A DNA stretch of 64,000 bases. It comes from Pyrenophora tritici-repentis. Taxonomy: Eukaryota > Ascomycota > Dothideomycetes > Pleosporales > Pleosporaceae. The notes beneath the pieces were generated by a model, which did not search any database, had not been told where the DNA came from, and was given only the letters and a program-made list of their open reading frames with translations. Of this stretch, positions 46,190 to 57,130 are shown piece by piece. Location of the stretch: the NCBI RefSeq assembly GCF_003171515.1, contig NC_089390.1, positions 682,001-746,000 of the forward strand, written 5' to 3'. A program made the position numbers and the translations under genes. Within the stretch, counting starts at the first letter, position 1, and each line of letters opens with the position of its first letter.

Positions 46190-48954
46190 ATGGAGCGGAT
46201 ACGCGTGAGCAAGGTATGTGATCGGATTAATCTACAGTAAAAGATAGACGTCCTAATTCTGTCCCAGGTAGAAGGTGTCTATCTCCTCCGCAGAGGCACT
46301 CGCTTTGATGGCACGCTGCATCTCATGCCCCACCACATCGTCTTCAGCTACCTACCCAGCCTGCCTGCAGACGCACCCGCAGACGCGAAACCACCCAGGC
46401 AGAAGGAAGTATGGATCACATATCCAATGATCAACCACTGCAGCCTTAAGCCTTGCCCGCCTATCCTTCGCCAGGAGTCCTCGATCCGCATAAGGTGTCG
46501 CGACTTTACCTTCTTCGCCTTCTTCTTCCCCGATGAGAAGAAGGCGCGTGACGTGTACGACAGTATCCGTGCACTGTCGTGCAAGATAGGAAGATTGGAC
46601 AAGCTGCTAGCTTTTACCTACCAGCCAAAGCCACCAGAAGACCAGCAAGACGGGTGGAACATCTATGACGCGCGGCGGGAGTGGAAACGTTTAGGCATCA
46701 GCCCCAAAGACACGGAGAAGGGTTGGCGGATATCGGAGATCAATGTGGAGTACAAGGTACATAATTTGCGACAGATACAGATTAAGGCATGTCTTGACGA
46801 GTGGAACAGTACTCAGCGACATACCCCGCCCTGCTCGTCGTGCCCACCAATGTCTCGGACAGCGTCCTTCGATATGCCGGCGAGTACCGTTCGCGACAAC
46901 GTATTCCAGCCCTAGTCTATCGCCATCCTATCAACAACTGCTCTATAACCCGAAGCTCACAGCCAACACCTGGCCTTCGCGGGAACCGAAATCCCCAAGA
47001 TGAGAGGCTAGTTGCAGCCATATGGGCTACGAATCGTGGGTGGAAAGCAGCGAATGCCCCGGCGACCAGCTCTGCAGACCTCAGCCCGGATGCAAGCGTT
47101 GTCAACTTGAATGAATGCAGTGCTAACAGCTCTTTTGTGGGCACAGTCGACGGCACCGGGAATGCCGGAAGAACCACCGTGGACGACCTGACCGGATCCG
47201 CGGAAACAGACCCCGACCTACCCAAGATATACGGAGCTCAGCAGCGGAATCTGATTGTCGACGCCAGGCCCACAATCAATGCTTACGCCATGCAGGCGGT
47301 CGGACTGGGTTCGGAGAAGATGGACTACTATCCTGGCGCAGAGAAGGCCTATCTCGGCATTGACAACATTCATGTCATGCGGAAGTCACTGGATACTGTC
47401 ATCGAGGCCTTGAAAGAATCCGATCTGATATCATTCCCTCCAAACAGGCAGTTGCTAGCCAAGAGCAACTGGATCAAGCACATTGCAAACATCTTGGACG
47501 GAACTGCCCTGATAGCTCGTACTGTGGGCATCATGCACTCGCACGTTCTTATCCACTGCTCAGACGGATGGGATCGCACAAGTCAGCTGAGCGCACTCAG
47601 TCAGATACTCCTGGACCCGTACTACCGGACACTAGAAGGTTTCATCGTCCTAGTAGAGAAGGACTGGCTGTCCTTTGGTCACATGTTTCGGCATCGATCA
47701 GGATTCCTGAGCCACGAAAAATGGTTCACAGTTGAGAATGAAAAGATTGAACGCAAGGATGGCCAAGGAGGGGGCAACGCCTTTGACAATGCCATTCGCG
47801 GTGCACGAGGTCTCTTCAACCGTCACAATGAGTCGAACGAATCATTGAATCAGCTTCCAGAGTCCAACGGCGATAACGTTACGGACATTGCCGATATTAC
47901 TGCGCCGAAGCCTGAAAAGATCGGGGCAGCAGAAGAACACCGAGTCACCAAGGTGAATGAACTGTCGCCTGTCTTCCATCAGTTCCTTGACTGTGTCTAT
48001 CAATTGCATTACCAACATCCAACACGCTTTGAGTTTAGTGAGCGCTTTTTGAGGCGCTTGCTATACCATCTCTACTCTTGTCAGTACGGTACATTCCTTT
48101 TTGACAACGAGAAGGAGCGCGTAGATTCAAGAGCAAAAGAGCGTACAAGGAGCGTATGGGACTACTTCCTTTGCCGGAAGCAGGAGTTCATGAACCCAAA
48201 GTATGATCCGGAAACGGACGACACCATTCGTGGAAAAGAGCGGATAATATTCCCTCGAAAAGGAGAGGCACGCTGGTGGGCAGAGTGCTTTGGTCGCACT
48301 GATGAAGAAATGAACGTCTTTGGACCTCAGGCTCCACCAAGCCTTACGCCACAGACTAGCATCGCGAGCAACGGAAAGAGTGGTACTACCACACCGATAC
48401 CCGAGGAGCCTATCGTCACTGGCATAGAGACAGCGGACGGAGCCATCGGTGCGGGCACGACGGTGAATCTTCCGCCTACGCACGCCATCGGTGATCGCTC
48501 ACCAAAAGTATCCAGCACGCCGAAGCCTTTCGATGCGGCTGCGGCGCTTGGGCAGGATCTCCGACAGGGCGTCATGGCAAGTTTTGAGAAGCTGGGAATC
48601 ACTGCAAGCTCAAGCAGGGCCGTTAGCCCTGCTGCAGAAAGTAACAGAGCAAGCGCGGACGTTGCGCGAGAAGCTGTCAAGCCGAGTTCGCAGCTCAGCC
48701 CAGACATTGATCAAAAGCCACAGCAAGCCCCAAAGCCTGAAGACGTGAAGATTGCGCAGCCTGAAGATGATAGCATTGATATGAACGCGGATAAAAGTGC
48801 GGAACAGGTGTTAGAGACGGAGGCAGCGCAAAACACTGACCTGGGTCTTGGATCAAATATTGTCGAGAAGAAGGCGGAGAATCGAACTAGAAGTAGAAAG
48901 CCCAGCCACAACCCTGAGGAGAAGAAGGATGTTGTTGAGATGGAGATGCAATGA
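46190..48954 (+). CDS. Myotubularin-type phosphoinositide 3-phosphatase (3 exons)
   Basis: Exons 46190-46213, 46268-46756 and 46810-48954, with 54- and 53-nt introns, encode 885 residues. An N-terminal PH-GRAM domain (about 9-170; GVYLLRRGTRFDGTLHLMP) precedes the myotubularin phosphatase domain. The catalytic loop is CSDGWDR at 421-427, the CX5R motif in its intact, active form, with IHCSDGWDRTSQLSAL around it. The family (yeast Ymr1) removes the 3-phosphate of PI3P and PI(3,5)P2 and controls endosome/vacuole traffic and autophagy. The C-terminal 200 residues are low-complexity and acidic. It is a cytosolic or peripheral endosomal protein. Strong call. Confidence 0.92.
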
Positions 48955-49187
48955 TTAGCAGGAGAAGTGGATGGATGGAGCTTTAACAAGATGATAATGC
49001 CGAAGATGACGACGATGACTTTGTTCAAGGCGTGGACCAATGAACTTATCATAATATGACGAACGCAAATGGATGATACCCCGCTTTCTTACATGCACAG
49101 ACTTGTCTCTCATATCGTGTTGTCTGATCTAACGCAGGTGGTATTTGCTGAGGTGGGCAATGCCATTTACTATAGTCAAGTGAGTTC

Positions 49188-49601
49188 CTACCACTCCATT
49201 ACCCCCTCTCCAATTTCTTCCTCTGCCCACCCAGTAGCACCCCAATCTCCTGCACCCTCTTCCCCCTTCGCATTTTCCTTGTCTTCCTCTATACCCCAAG
49301 CATCCCAAAAATCAAACACCATCACCTTTGGTGCACACTCTTTGCATCGTGCTCTAACATATATGACTGGATTCTCCACACCATCACTTAGCGGACTAGC
49401 ACTACCCAGACTCGTGGTGCTGGTACTGGTGCCATGAGGTGTCACAGTGACGATGTTGGTGCACTGGGGTTCTGAACATTGTACTGTTATCATTGAACGT
49501 GGGTAGTTGAGAGAGCTTTTGGCGGTGGAATGGGATTGTATGTGCAGGCCGTGGAGGGGGCTGCGGTTGAAGAGTGAGGGGGTGGTTCGTCGGCGTTGCA
49601 T
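49188..49601 (-). CDS. Conserved hypothetical protein with a CxxxxC/CxxC pair
   Basis: 137 residues from ATG 49601, chosen over an upstream Met that gives an unrelated-looking extension. Two cysteine pairs, CSEPQC and CKEC, spaced about 46 residues apart, suggest a single small zinc-binding fold. The C-terminus is acidic and rich in Gly, Glu and Trp (GDWGATGWAEEEIGEG). No family recognised. About 300 bp between it and the decayed kinase hold nothing else. Confidence 0.55.
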   Translation of the reverse strand: MQRRRTTPSLFNRSPLHGLHIQSHSTAKSSLNYPRSMITVQCSEPQCTNIVTVTPHGTSTSTTSLGSASPLSDGVENPVIYVRARCKECAPKVMVFDFWDAWGIEEDKENAKGEEGAGDWGATGWAEEEIGEGVMEW

Positions 49602-49846
49602 TTTAGTTGGGTTGGTAAAGTGATTTTGCGTAACGAAAAGGATGTGACTGTGCGAGGTGATGCTGATGAGAGTGTGAAGAGAGCGTAAGGGCCTCATATA
49701 TTAACGATATTGGGGGTTTGCTGGCAGTGGAAAACACAACTCGAACGATTGTGGCTAGTTGTTTGAGAAGAGATGCTTGCTATAACTGATTAATATACAG
49801 GAGAAGAGGGGTATACTACAGATTATACTACCAACAAACACACGTC

Positions 49847-50920
49847 TCATTCACCTTCCCACCACGCATCCTCCAGTACCTCCCCCACCGTTGGTTTATC
49901 CCTCTAATCAAGCTTCATAATCCTCAACAAAAAGTCCCTATCCCCACTGCTAACTTCCTTTCTACTGATCCTGCGAAACAAGCTCGTCATCTCTGGCGTA
50001 AACTCCTGCTCCAACCTCTCTACCACCATCATCGCATCCTCTCTAGCAATCTCGCGGAACTTTTTTGGAAACGGGCCAAACCACTGGTAATGCTGTACCA
50101 GAACCGCCAACTGCTCTTCAGGTAGATCGGCGACTGGTCCTTGGGGGGCAAAGAGATTGAAATTGCCGCCGTAGATGAGGCTGATGAGCAGGGCACCAAA
50201 GGACCAGATGTCTGTTGCTGTGGTCCAGGGAAGCTCGAACATCATCTCTGGGCTGGCCCACTCGGGTATACCGACGAAGGCGCCGGAGGAAGGGCCGTAG
50301 GCGTCAATGGGGTATGTGTCGCCAAAGTCACCGAGTTTAATGTCTTGGAATCGGTCTTCTTCTGGGTTGTTGGGGTGGTAGTTTATGAATACGTTATCTG
50401 GTTTGATGTCTATGATCAGATTAACAATCTAGATTCCTGTATCTTGGGGGCATGAAGAAAGAGAGTGGCGGGAAACATACCTGCGTGAACATATTGTTCA
50501 GCGTGTAGAGCCTGCAAAGCTTCGAGAATACATCGACATACACGTTTCAACTCCTTTCGATTGAGCGTTTTACGGGCTGATGCAAGTCTCAAGTCGCTTT
50601 TCTGTATACTGCAAGGCAATGGTCACAGGATCAGAAGGATGTTCAAGCTCGTCAATCATTCCTCTGATGTATGGTGTACGATGTTGGAATCTTTGGAGTA
50701 CATCGCGTTCGTTTTCTACTCTCACGTGGTTTTGGACGCCTTTGATCACTACTGGTTTCTGCGCTTGGTCTCTAGGGGCTTTCTGTTAGTAGTTTGGGAG
50801 GATTATGGTCTTGGCTCGATCTCACTTTGCAAACCAGACGGTTGATCGGAGTTGCTTCGTTATAGTGTATGTCCCTAGTCTTCCTCTGAGAACTTGGCCG
50901 GTGCGAAAAAGGGATGCCAT
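49847..50920 (-). pseudogene. Protein kinase-like gene with frameshift and nonsense stop
   Basis: The start MASLFRTGQVLRGRLGTYTI is the glycine-loop end of a fungal serine/threonine kinase, joined after an intron (GTGAGA to CCCTAG) to KDQAQKPVVIKGV (the ATP-site lysine region). Later pieces keep the kinase order: LNRKELKRVCRCILEALQ, then EQYVHADIKPDN across another intron (catalytic loop), then LGDFGDTYP (DFG) and GIPEWASPEMMFEL. Two lesions were found. An AAAA run (50598-50601) shifts the frame before LASARKTLNRKE; removing one base would restore the family reading. TAG at 49904-49906 cuts off RDKPTVGEVLEDAWW, which resembles the usual end of such kinases. The HRD arginine is replaced by Ala (VHAD), which occurs in some atypical relatives. 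Decayed gene or sequence errors. Confidence 0.6.
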
Positions 50921-51242
50921 GGATACCCTGCGGCCAATGTCCTGTGCTTGTACATGGAAATGGTAGCTTCGTGGGTGTATGCGGCGCAGCAGTAGGGCCT
51001 TGGCGTAGACGACAGATTGCCGAACTGGTATTACACCATCCCTGCTTCTATGAGGTTCATGCAGGAAAATACTGTGCAATAAAACACTATCAACGGGCTG
51101 CACAAGAGTTCTTTGAAAGAGTGGTATTGATGATATAATTGTCATAAATCATTGATTAAGAATGATGTGTGTACCCACGAAACTTCCATCCCAGCATTGG
51201 ACCGCTGTCCAGTTGGGTGTATTCATTTGAGAAAAAAGGCCG
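50921..51242. other. Short intergenic stretch
   Basis: About 320 bp between the decayed kinase and the Whi5-like gene. Open frames here are upstream extensions without domain match. Confidence 0.45.
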
Positions 51243-52568
51243 CTACCGTCCTCCTTGCATGAGCTGGATAAGGCCCTTGGCCGCATTGTCTTGCAGTCCG
51301 CCTATACTGCTATCCATGTACTGTTGCTCTTTGAGACGTTGTAGTCTTTGGTGTGCAGTGTCTTGCCTCGCTTCTTTCCTTGGTCCGTATCCAGTCGTTG
51401 ACACCACGGACGCAGCAGGTGCCTGATAACGACTTGTCTGATAATCTGGTGATGTGTATTGTTGGTGCGTGTCATGGTTGGGTAATGATACGCCTGGGGG
51501 CGAGGACGAAGGCTCGTAGCCTTGTATTGTTCGTGAAGAAGTTTGGAAATTGTCTTTGGGCATGGCAAATTGGACTGGTGCCGGCCCAAGTTTACCGACG
51601 GGACGAAATGGATCGAGGTTTGCCTGTACAAAGGAAGGCGCCTGTTCGCGTCGTGGAGACGAAACTGTAATGTTGGGAACGCGATAGGCGTCGAGAGATT
51701 CTCGTGATGGCGTGATAGTTGTTGGTATCGACGCGTTGAGCGCGTCCAACGAGTATGAGTACCCGTGAGGCTCGCTGGCCTGACATGTCCTGGCTTCATA
51801 TGTCCCAATAATGTCGGCATCGCGCTTGGTCACTTGGTTTGTCTTGACCTTGTATAGTCCAAACTTGAGACGCGTGCGCAACTGTTCTGCGCGTGATCGC
51901 CTCTTCTCTTGGGAGGATGTTGGGGCGGGTACGGGGGGTGGTGGCATAACATTTGTCCCATGTTCGCTCTTCTGGCTAGCGCACATTTCATAGTTGAGGA
52001 GGTCGGAGAAGGACTGGTTGCTCTTTTGGGACTGTTGCATGTGTTCTGGTTCGGGAGAAGGCGTGGCGCGTTCGGTGGGCGAGCCTGGGTCTGCGAGGCC
52101 GATGGGGTTGTTTTGCTGGCATGTTTTAGTAACGTGACGACGCGTAAAGTGTGGCGGGGGGGGGGTTACAGTATGTCTTTGCATGGCTTCGGCGGTGAGG
52201 CGCATGCCGGTCTCAACGGCACCATTGTCGCCAGAGCGAGTGAGCATCTTTAAACTTTGGGCCGTTTCGACACTATCAACCTGGTCTATGCCCCTCTTTT
52301 TACCCTTTTGAGACGCGTCTGGAGTCGCAAAGTTCTCTTTGTCTAGAAATCTTGGTGGGGTGTGGGTGGTAACGTGCTTTAGTTGGCTTTGAGCGCGAGT
52401 GAGTCCGGATGCCTCGTATGCCTTGGCTAGGTTCTGGGGGGTATTTATGGCACTCGGAGGGAGATTTCCCAGCACGCGTCGATTCGGTGTCTTGGAAGGG
52501 CTATGCTGACTTGCCATATTATGTCTTTGCGGTGTTATGGTGGCGCTCATATTATCGCTCGCATACAT
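51243..52568 (-). CDS. Whi5/Nrm1-type cell-cycle repressor
   Basis: Intronless, 441 residues from ATG 52568 (Met7 is an alternative start). The protein is disordered and rich in Ser, Pro, Gln and Thr, with many Ser/Thr-Pro sites for cyclin-dependent kinase (SPSKTP, TPQN, HTPPR, TPSPEP). The key motif at about 226-248, AEQLRTRLKFGLYKVKTNQ, matches the GTB motif of Whi5 and Nrm1, which binds SBF/MBF transcription factors and restrains G1/S genes. Length and overall disorder fit. Assignment rests on this motif; whether it is closer to Whi5 or Nrm1 is unclear. Confidence 0.72.
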   Translation of the reverse strand: MYASDNMSATITPQRHNMASQHSPSKTPNRRVLGNLPPSAINTPQNLAKAYEASGLTRAQSQLKHVTTHTPPRFLDKENFATPDASQKGKKRGIDQVDSVETAQSLKMLTRSGDNGAVETGMRLTAEAMQRHTVTPPPPHFTRRHVTKTCQQNNPIGLADPGSPTERATPSPEPEHMQQSQKSNQSFSDLLNYEMCASQKSEHGTNVMPPPPVPAPTSSQEKRRSRAEQLRTRLKFGLYKVKTNQVTKRDADIIGTYEARTCQASEPHGYSYSLDALNASIPTTITPSRESLDAYRVPNITVSSPRREQAPSFVQANLDPFRPVGKLGPAPVQFAMPKDNFQTSSRTIQGYEPSSSPPGVSLPNHDTHQQYTSPDYQTSRYQAPAASVVSTTGYGPRKEARQDTAHQRLQRLKEQQYMDSSIGGLQDNAAKGLIQLMQGGR

Positions 52569-53430
52569 CGATTTCCGTGACGCGTTTGAGCTGAAATTAG
52601 GCCAATGACGCGCGGAAATGGAATGTAGTGATTTTGGATGGAATGATAATATCTATATAGGAATAGGCTCTGCTGTGTCTGTTATGTGCTCGGTGAAGAC
52701 AAGTGAGAGACACGAGAGAGGCACAAAAGTTGTTATGCGTTAATAGGTGCGCGTGGTTGGGGAAGTCGCATCACGGACGCTAGACGACGCGATTGGTGGC
52801 ATGTCAGGGTCCAGCTTGGCGGATGGTGGCGGGATGGCGCCCTGGACAAGGTAGATAGTTAGTAGTAAAAGTACCCGTCTGACTGCATTCCAGTGGGTTT
52901 AGCTTAATATTGCTTATTCTCGCATCGCTTACAGTTTGCATGTGCATTTGAAACTACCAGTACAATCACTTCTGCACGCAGTCATGTCTACGCGCCTAAC
53001 TTACCCCACGTCACTTTGCTGCTCCGTCCGAACACGACCTCACGGACTGCATCCATGTCACCCCTGTGCACACGCTTTGAAATGAGTTTTATGCACAATG
53101 GTCGTTCATCACGGATAATCCCGTCTACTCCGCGATAACATGCACTTCCAGCTCAAGCGTTACGTCATGAGCGAAAAGCACATGCACGGTTACCCGGCTC
53201 CACTGTCCGCGTCGTGCAACTACGCTGCTATCATAAACTTCCAGATCCCCAACGTCCACCTTCATGTCCATTTACAAGTAAAAGTGGCCAGAGTATAAGC
53301 CTCAATTGTATGTCTACCCTCAAAAATCGATTGTATGTCCACCCTCAAAAATCGAGCCTTCCGAATATTGCAACTCACCAATTACCCTACACTGCTCCAG
53401 GCGCATACTTACGCGCTCTAGCCCCTCGAT
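52569..53430. other. Divergent intergenic region with short tandem repeat
   Basis: About 860 bp; carries the 25-bp duplication at 53306 and otherwise nothing recognised. Confidence 0.5.
53306..53355. repeat. 25-bp tandem duplication (two copies)
   Basis: Copies at 53306-53330 and 53331-53355, one mismatch (T versus C). It lies 75 bp before the GH5 start, so probably in its leader or core promoter. Confidence 0.85.
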
Positions 53431-55098
53431 ATGAAGGGTTTCCTTCAAAAAGCAAAGGCCGATCTGAAAAACTTCTCTCGGCATGACAACCAGCACGATG
53501 ATACCCCAAGTCATAGTGGTCATAGTGGTCATAGTGGTCACTCTCAAGAACAACATCACCACTTCCCTCCACCCCACCATCATGGAGGACCTGAACACGG
53601 TCATGGCCATCAACAGGGTATCAGCGATCCAACAACTCTAGATATCCTCCGCTATCGCTATCATCATGGTACAAACCTTGGCTCCGTTTATGTCATTGAA
53701 CGCTGGCTACAGTCTTCTCGCTTCCCCGAAGGCGCCGAAGGGTCAAGTGAACTTGCAGCAGTCCGCGCGTGGGTCGACAAGATTGGCATTGCCGGTACGA
53801 AACAAAAGTTTGAACATCACTGGGCAAACATTGTAACGGACAACGCTATTGGATGGTTGAAGAATGTAGCCAAGTGCACGACCATCCGTCTGCCCATTGG
53901 TTACTATGATCTTCCCGGACCTGTATTCACCCAGGGTACGCCTTTTGAACCTTTCGCTGAAGTCTACACTGGAGCTTGGAACAGTATCCGCTCCTTGATT
54001 CAACGACTACGCGCACATTCGATTGGCGTTTTGATCGATCTACACGCACTTCCCGGAGGCGGAAACGCACAAGAGCACTCTGGCACCAATAGTGGACGTG
54101 CCGAGTTATGGTGTAATTCCATGAATCGCGCGCTGGGTGTCCGTTGCTGTCAATTCATCGCTCATGACACAAGAGCCGGTGCCGAGATTGCTGGCCTTCA
54201 GCTCGTCAACGAGGCTGAATGGAAGTGTGAGCGCATGTACGAATGGTATGACGAATGCATTGCAGCCGTCTCCGCTATTGATCCTAGCTTGCCAATCGTC
54301 ATATCGGACGGCTGGAATCTTACAGAGGCAATTGATTGGTCCCTGCAGAAGAACTCGATATATGCTCACCCGCAATGCCCGGTGATAGTCGATACCCACT
54401 ACTACTGGGCTTTCACCAAAGAAGACAAAGCCAAGACACCACAACAGATCATTCAAGAAGCTGGCACCAAGCTAGGCCAGTTGGATGGCAAAGAGGGCTC
54501 TGTGAATGATCGTGGGGCTGTCCAGGTAATTGTAGGCGAGTACTCGTGTGTCATGACGGAGGATTCATGGGCCAGGGGCGGTGACGTACCTAAAGAAGAA
54601 CTTGTAAGGCAGTTTGGTCAAGCGCAAAGCCATAGATATCAACAGCGGGCTGGCGGTAGTTTCTTTTGGACATGGAAGATGGACTGGATGCCCGGCGGCG
54701 AATGGGGCTTCAAGGCCAAAACAGAGGACGGGAGCATCATACCACCCAATTATTTGAACTTATCCGCTGATGATAGGCATAAGATGATCGAGAAGGCGCG
54801 ACAGGAAAGAAATGGGCGCATGCATGAGGCGGTTCAGCAACACGTTTCCTACTGGCGCGGCGTGGACCCTGACGGCCAGTACGAGCACGAAAAGTACGAA
54901 CAAGGCTGGCAAGTGGGATATCAGGACGCTTCTGCATTTTTCGAAGGTAGACAGACACGAGGTGACAGGATCGGTATGCTTGAACTCTGGGTTCTTAAGC
55001 GCGTAAGAGAGAGTGGCTACAGAGGTGGATTCACTTGGCTGTTCGAGCAAGGTGTGCGGAAAGGCATTCAGGATTACTCGGCTGCCATCGGTGCCTAG
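53431..55098 (+). CDS. Intracellular GH5-type glucanase, His-rich N-terminus
   Basis: Intronless, 555 residues, no signal peptide. An N-terminal low-complexity tract of His, Gly and Ser repeats (HSGHSGHSGHS) and a His-rich segment precede a (beta/alpha)8 domain of glycoside hydrolase family 5. Acid/base Glu sits in LQLVNEAEW, nucleophile Glu in VIVGEYSCV, and LIDLHALPGG and VDTHYYWAF are typical of fungal exo-beta-1,3-glucanase-like subfamilies. Lack of a secretion signal suggests a cytosolic enzyme or an unconventional export route. Function of this subfamily is poorly known; both catalytic acids are present, so activity is likely. The C-terminal 100 residues (YWRGVDPDG to FTWLFEQGV) form an extra domain I do not recognise. 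Confidence 0.8.
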   Translation: MKGFLQKAKADLKNFSRHDNQHDDTPSHSGHSGHSGHSQEQHHHFPPPHHHGGPEHGHGHQQGISDPTTLDILRYRYHHGTNLGSVYVIERWLQSSRFPEGAEGSSELAAVRAWVDKIGIAGTKQKFEHHWANIVTDNAIGWLKNVAKCTTIRLPIGYYDLPGPVFTQGTPFEPFAEVYTGAWNSIRSLIQRLRAHSIGVLIDLHALPGGGNAQEHSGTNSGRAELWCNSMNRALGVRCCQFIAHDTRAGAEIAGLQLVNEAEWKCERMYEWYDECIAAVSAIDPSLPIVISDGWNLTEAIDWSLQKNSIYAHPQCPVIVDTHYYWAFTKEDKAKTPQQIIQEAGTKLGQLDGKEGSVNDRGAVQVIVGEYSCVMTEDSWARGGDVPKEELVRQFGQAQSHRYQQRAGGSFFWTWKMDWMPGGEWGFKAKTEDGSIIPPNYLNLSADDRHKMIEKARQERNGRMHEAVQQHVSYWRGVDPDGQYEHEKYEQGWQVGYQDASAFFEGRQTRGDRIGMLELWVLKRVRESGYRGGFTWLFEQGVRKGIQDYSAAIGA

Positions 55099-55352
55099 TT
55101 ATTTCATAATGTTTGCGTAATCCGTTATTCACCGTCACTTGCCGTTCCTCTAGCGACTGCCCCGATCACGAGGTTTGTGCTCCCGCACTCATATGTAGCC
55201 TAGCGATAGCAACGACGCGCTGTATGGAGACAGTCAAATCCATATCGGTTGCTGCTGGTATCACACTGTCACTACTTCCAATCTACATTCTACTATTTCT
55301 TCTCTCACCAACTTGATCTCACGCGCTATTGCTAGTAACGGCGCCTTAACGC

Positions 55353-56774
55353 ATGGATTACAGCCGTTTTATCCCCCCAGATACGACCCACGACGTGCCT
55401 GGCGAGGCGCTACCTTTAGTTCAAAACACAATCGAAAGAAGCCCATACCAGGCATACTGCGAAACGGCAACATCGTCATCTCGGTCTTCGAGTAGTAGGA
55501 GTTTGATGCCCAGTCCGCTGCGAATACGCCGACACCTCTCATCACGGATCGCAAACGACTCCCAGCCATCAGGACACAATGGATCCGATCAAAACACTCT
55601 TCTAATCCAAGCTGCGGCAAGCGCTCCCGGGTCTTATATCGATGTGGTAACATTGCTCAAGACGGGAGAGCATTGTAAAACACAAACACAACCGGCCAAT
55701 TGCGATACTCTTACCGAGAGCGCAATATCAAATCACATTACACGAGCTGTCACTCCACGCGGCAGCCACTTGTTAGCTTTAGAAACAGTGACAGCGTGTG
55801 ACGTAACACCATCACATCCGCGAATACAACAAGTAGGATATACCGACTGCACAACAACTCGCACCATATCGCGTAAGCCAATTCTAAGAGACTCCGGTAC
55901 ATACTACAGACCGTTACCACCACTTCCGCCTGGCGAAGATCCCTTCAAGGATGACCATAGTGCAGGAGACGTGGATGACCAGGAGGAATTCCGGCAAATT
56001 CCATCCCAGATAACTACACTGAATGGGAGCCCAAAAAGTACATATCGAATCAAGCGGCGGCCACTACCAAGCCAGTACGACTGTGTGGCGTCAACAGTAC
56101 CGAGTGAAAACTTCCCAATTAAAGCGAAGCACTCATCTGGTAGTCTTCAAGCATCACTACGCCCCTACCATCGCAACTCAAGTGGCAGTCTCCGACAAGA
56201 TGTCCTCTACGACCGTGCACAATCCATCGCAGCAGACGCATCACACATTCCTCGCGGTCACTGGTCTGATGTCGACAACTATGTATCCACATCCCGCCTG
56301 TCTCAACCCAATATTGCAATGCTAAAGTACAAAGCCGGTCAACTATCTCCCCATACCCCAGACATATCACCACCCACCCCTCCTCACCGCGCCACCTACA
56401 CCCAACGAACCGACTACTTCCCCCAGCAACCATCTACACCACCAGCCTATATACATTCCACCCAATCTTCTCTCGACACTCAAAACGGGCCCCGCCCCCC
56501 TCCATGGGGTTCATACGACGCCCTCGAGATGCAGCGTCGACAACGCAGCGAAGCGAGGGAAACCCGCCTGCAGAAACGTGGTGGAAGCGTTCGATTGAGA
56601 GATGATACCGGTTCGACGCATCAAAAGTCTTACTCAACGGAGACTCTGGTCAAAGAGGCGGCGAGGGAGGTGGAAGTGTATAGGGAGCAGATTTTGGGGG
56701 TTTATCCCGATATGGAGTTTGATGGGGAGGCGGGGGCGGGAGGAAGGGGGACTTGTTGGTGTGTTTTGATGTAG
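55353..56774 (+). CDS. Disordered protein ending in a CaaX box
   Basis: 473 codons, intronless as read, starting MDYSRFIPPDTTHDV. The protein is almost wholly disordered, rich in Ser, Thr, Pro and Arg, with no domain I recognise. It ends GTCWCVLM and a stop, so the last four residues CVLM form a CaaX prenylation box. Met in the last position favours farnesylation, the C-x-x-M type of fungal Ras-like and a-factor-like proteins. A cysteine two residues earlier could be palmitoylated. This predicts a membrane-tethered, otherwise unstructured protein. Similar proteins exist widely in Pleosporales as hypothetical. Function unknown; the lipid anchor is inferred from the motif. Confidence 0.65.
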   Translation: MDYSRFIPPDTTHDVPGEALPLVQNTIERSPYQAYCETATSSSRSSSSRSLMPSPLRIRRHLSSRIANDSQPSGHNGSDQNTLLIQAAASAPGSYIDVVTLLKTGEHCKTQTQPANCDTLTESAISNHITRAVTPRGSHLLALETVTACDVTPSHPRIQQVGYTDCTTTRTISRKPILRDSGTYYRPLPPLPPGEDPFKDDHSAGDVDDQEEFRQIPSQITTLNGSPKSTYRIKRRPLPSQYDCVASTVPSENFPIKAKHSSGSLQASLRPYHRNSSGSLRQDVLYDRAQSIAADASHIPRGHWSDVDNYVSTSRLSQPNIAMLKYKAGQLSPHTPDISPPTPPHRATYTQRTDYFPQQPSTPPAYIHSTQSSLDTQNGPRPPPWGSYDALEMQRRQRSEARETRLQKRGGSVRLRDDTGSTHQKSYSTETLVKEAAREVEVYREQILGVYPDMEFDGEAGAGGRGTCWCVLM

Positions 56775-57039
56775 AGGGTGATTTACAGGTTGGATAAAAT
56801 GGGGCGGTGTACAAGGGCGGGTAGATGGGTAGATGGTGTGGTTGGAAGATGCATCGGTGTATGTGGAGACCAATATGTCTTGTTAGCATTTGCATGGGTT
56901 CTATCTGGGTTGTTTTACTTTCTTCATGAGTGAATATCTTTCTATATTTTCAATCTCGGGCTGTTATTGCACACCAAACAGATTGGTTATAGGGTCTCAA
57001 GTTGGAGGAGAAGGGGATTGAAATCTGAGAATCTTATTA

Positions 57040-57104
57040 ACGTACCTCACGGGCGAGTGGGCCACACGGGCGAGTGGGCCACTCCGCTAAGACCCCACCA
57101 AAAC
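57040..57104 (+). repeat. Left terminal inverted repeat of the pogo element
   Basis: About 65 bp; two tandem 17-bp units within. Confidence 0.9.
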
Positions 57105-57130
57105 ATACTGTTACCTACAGTACTTTCACA

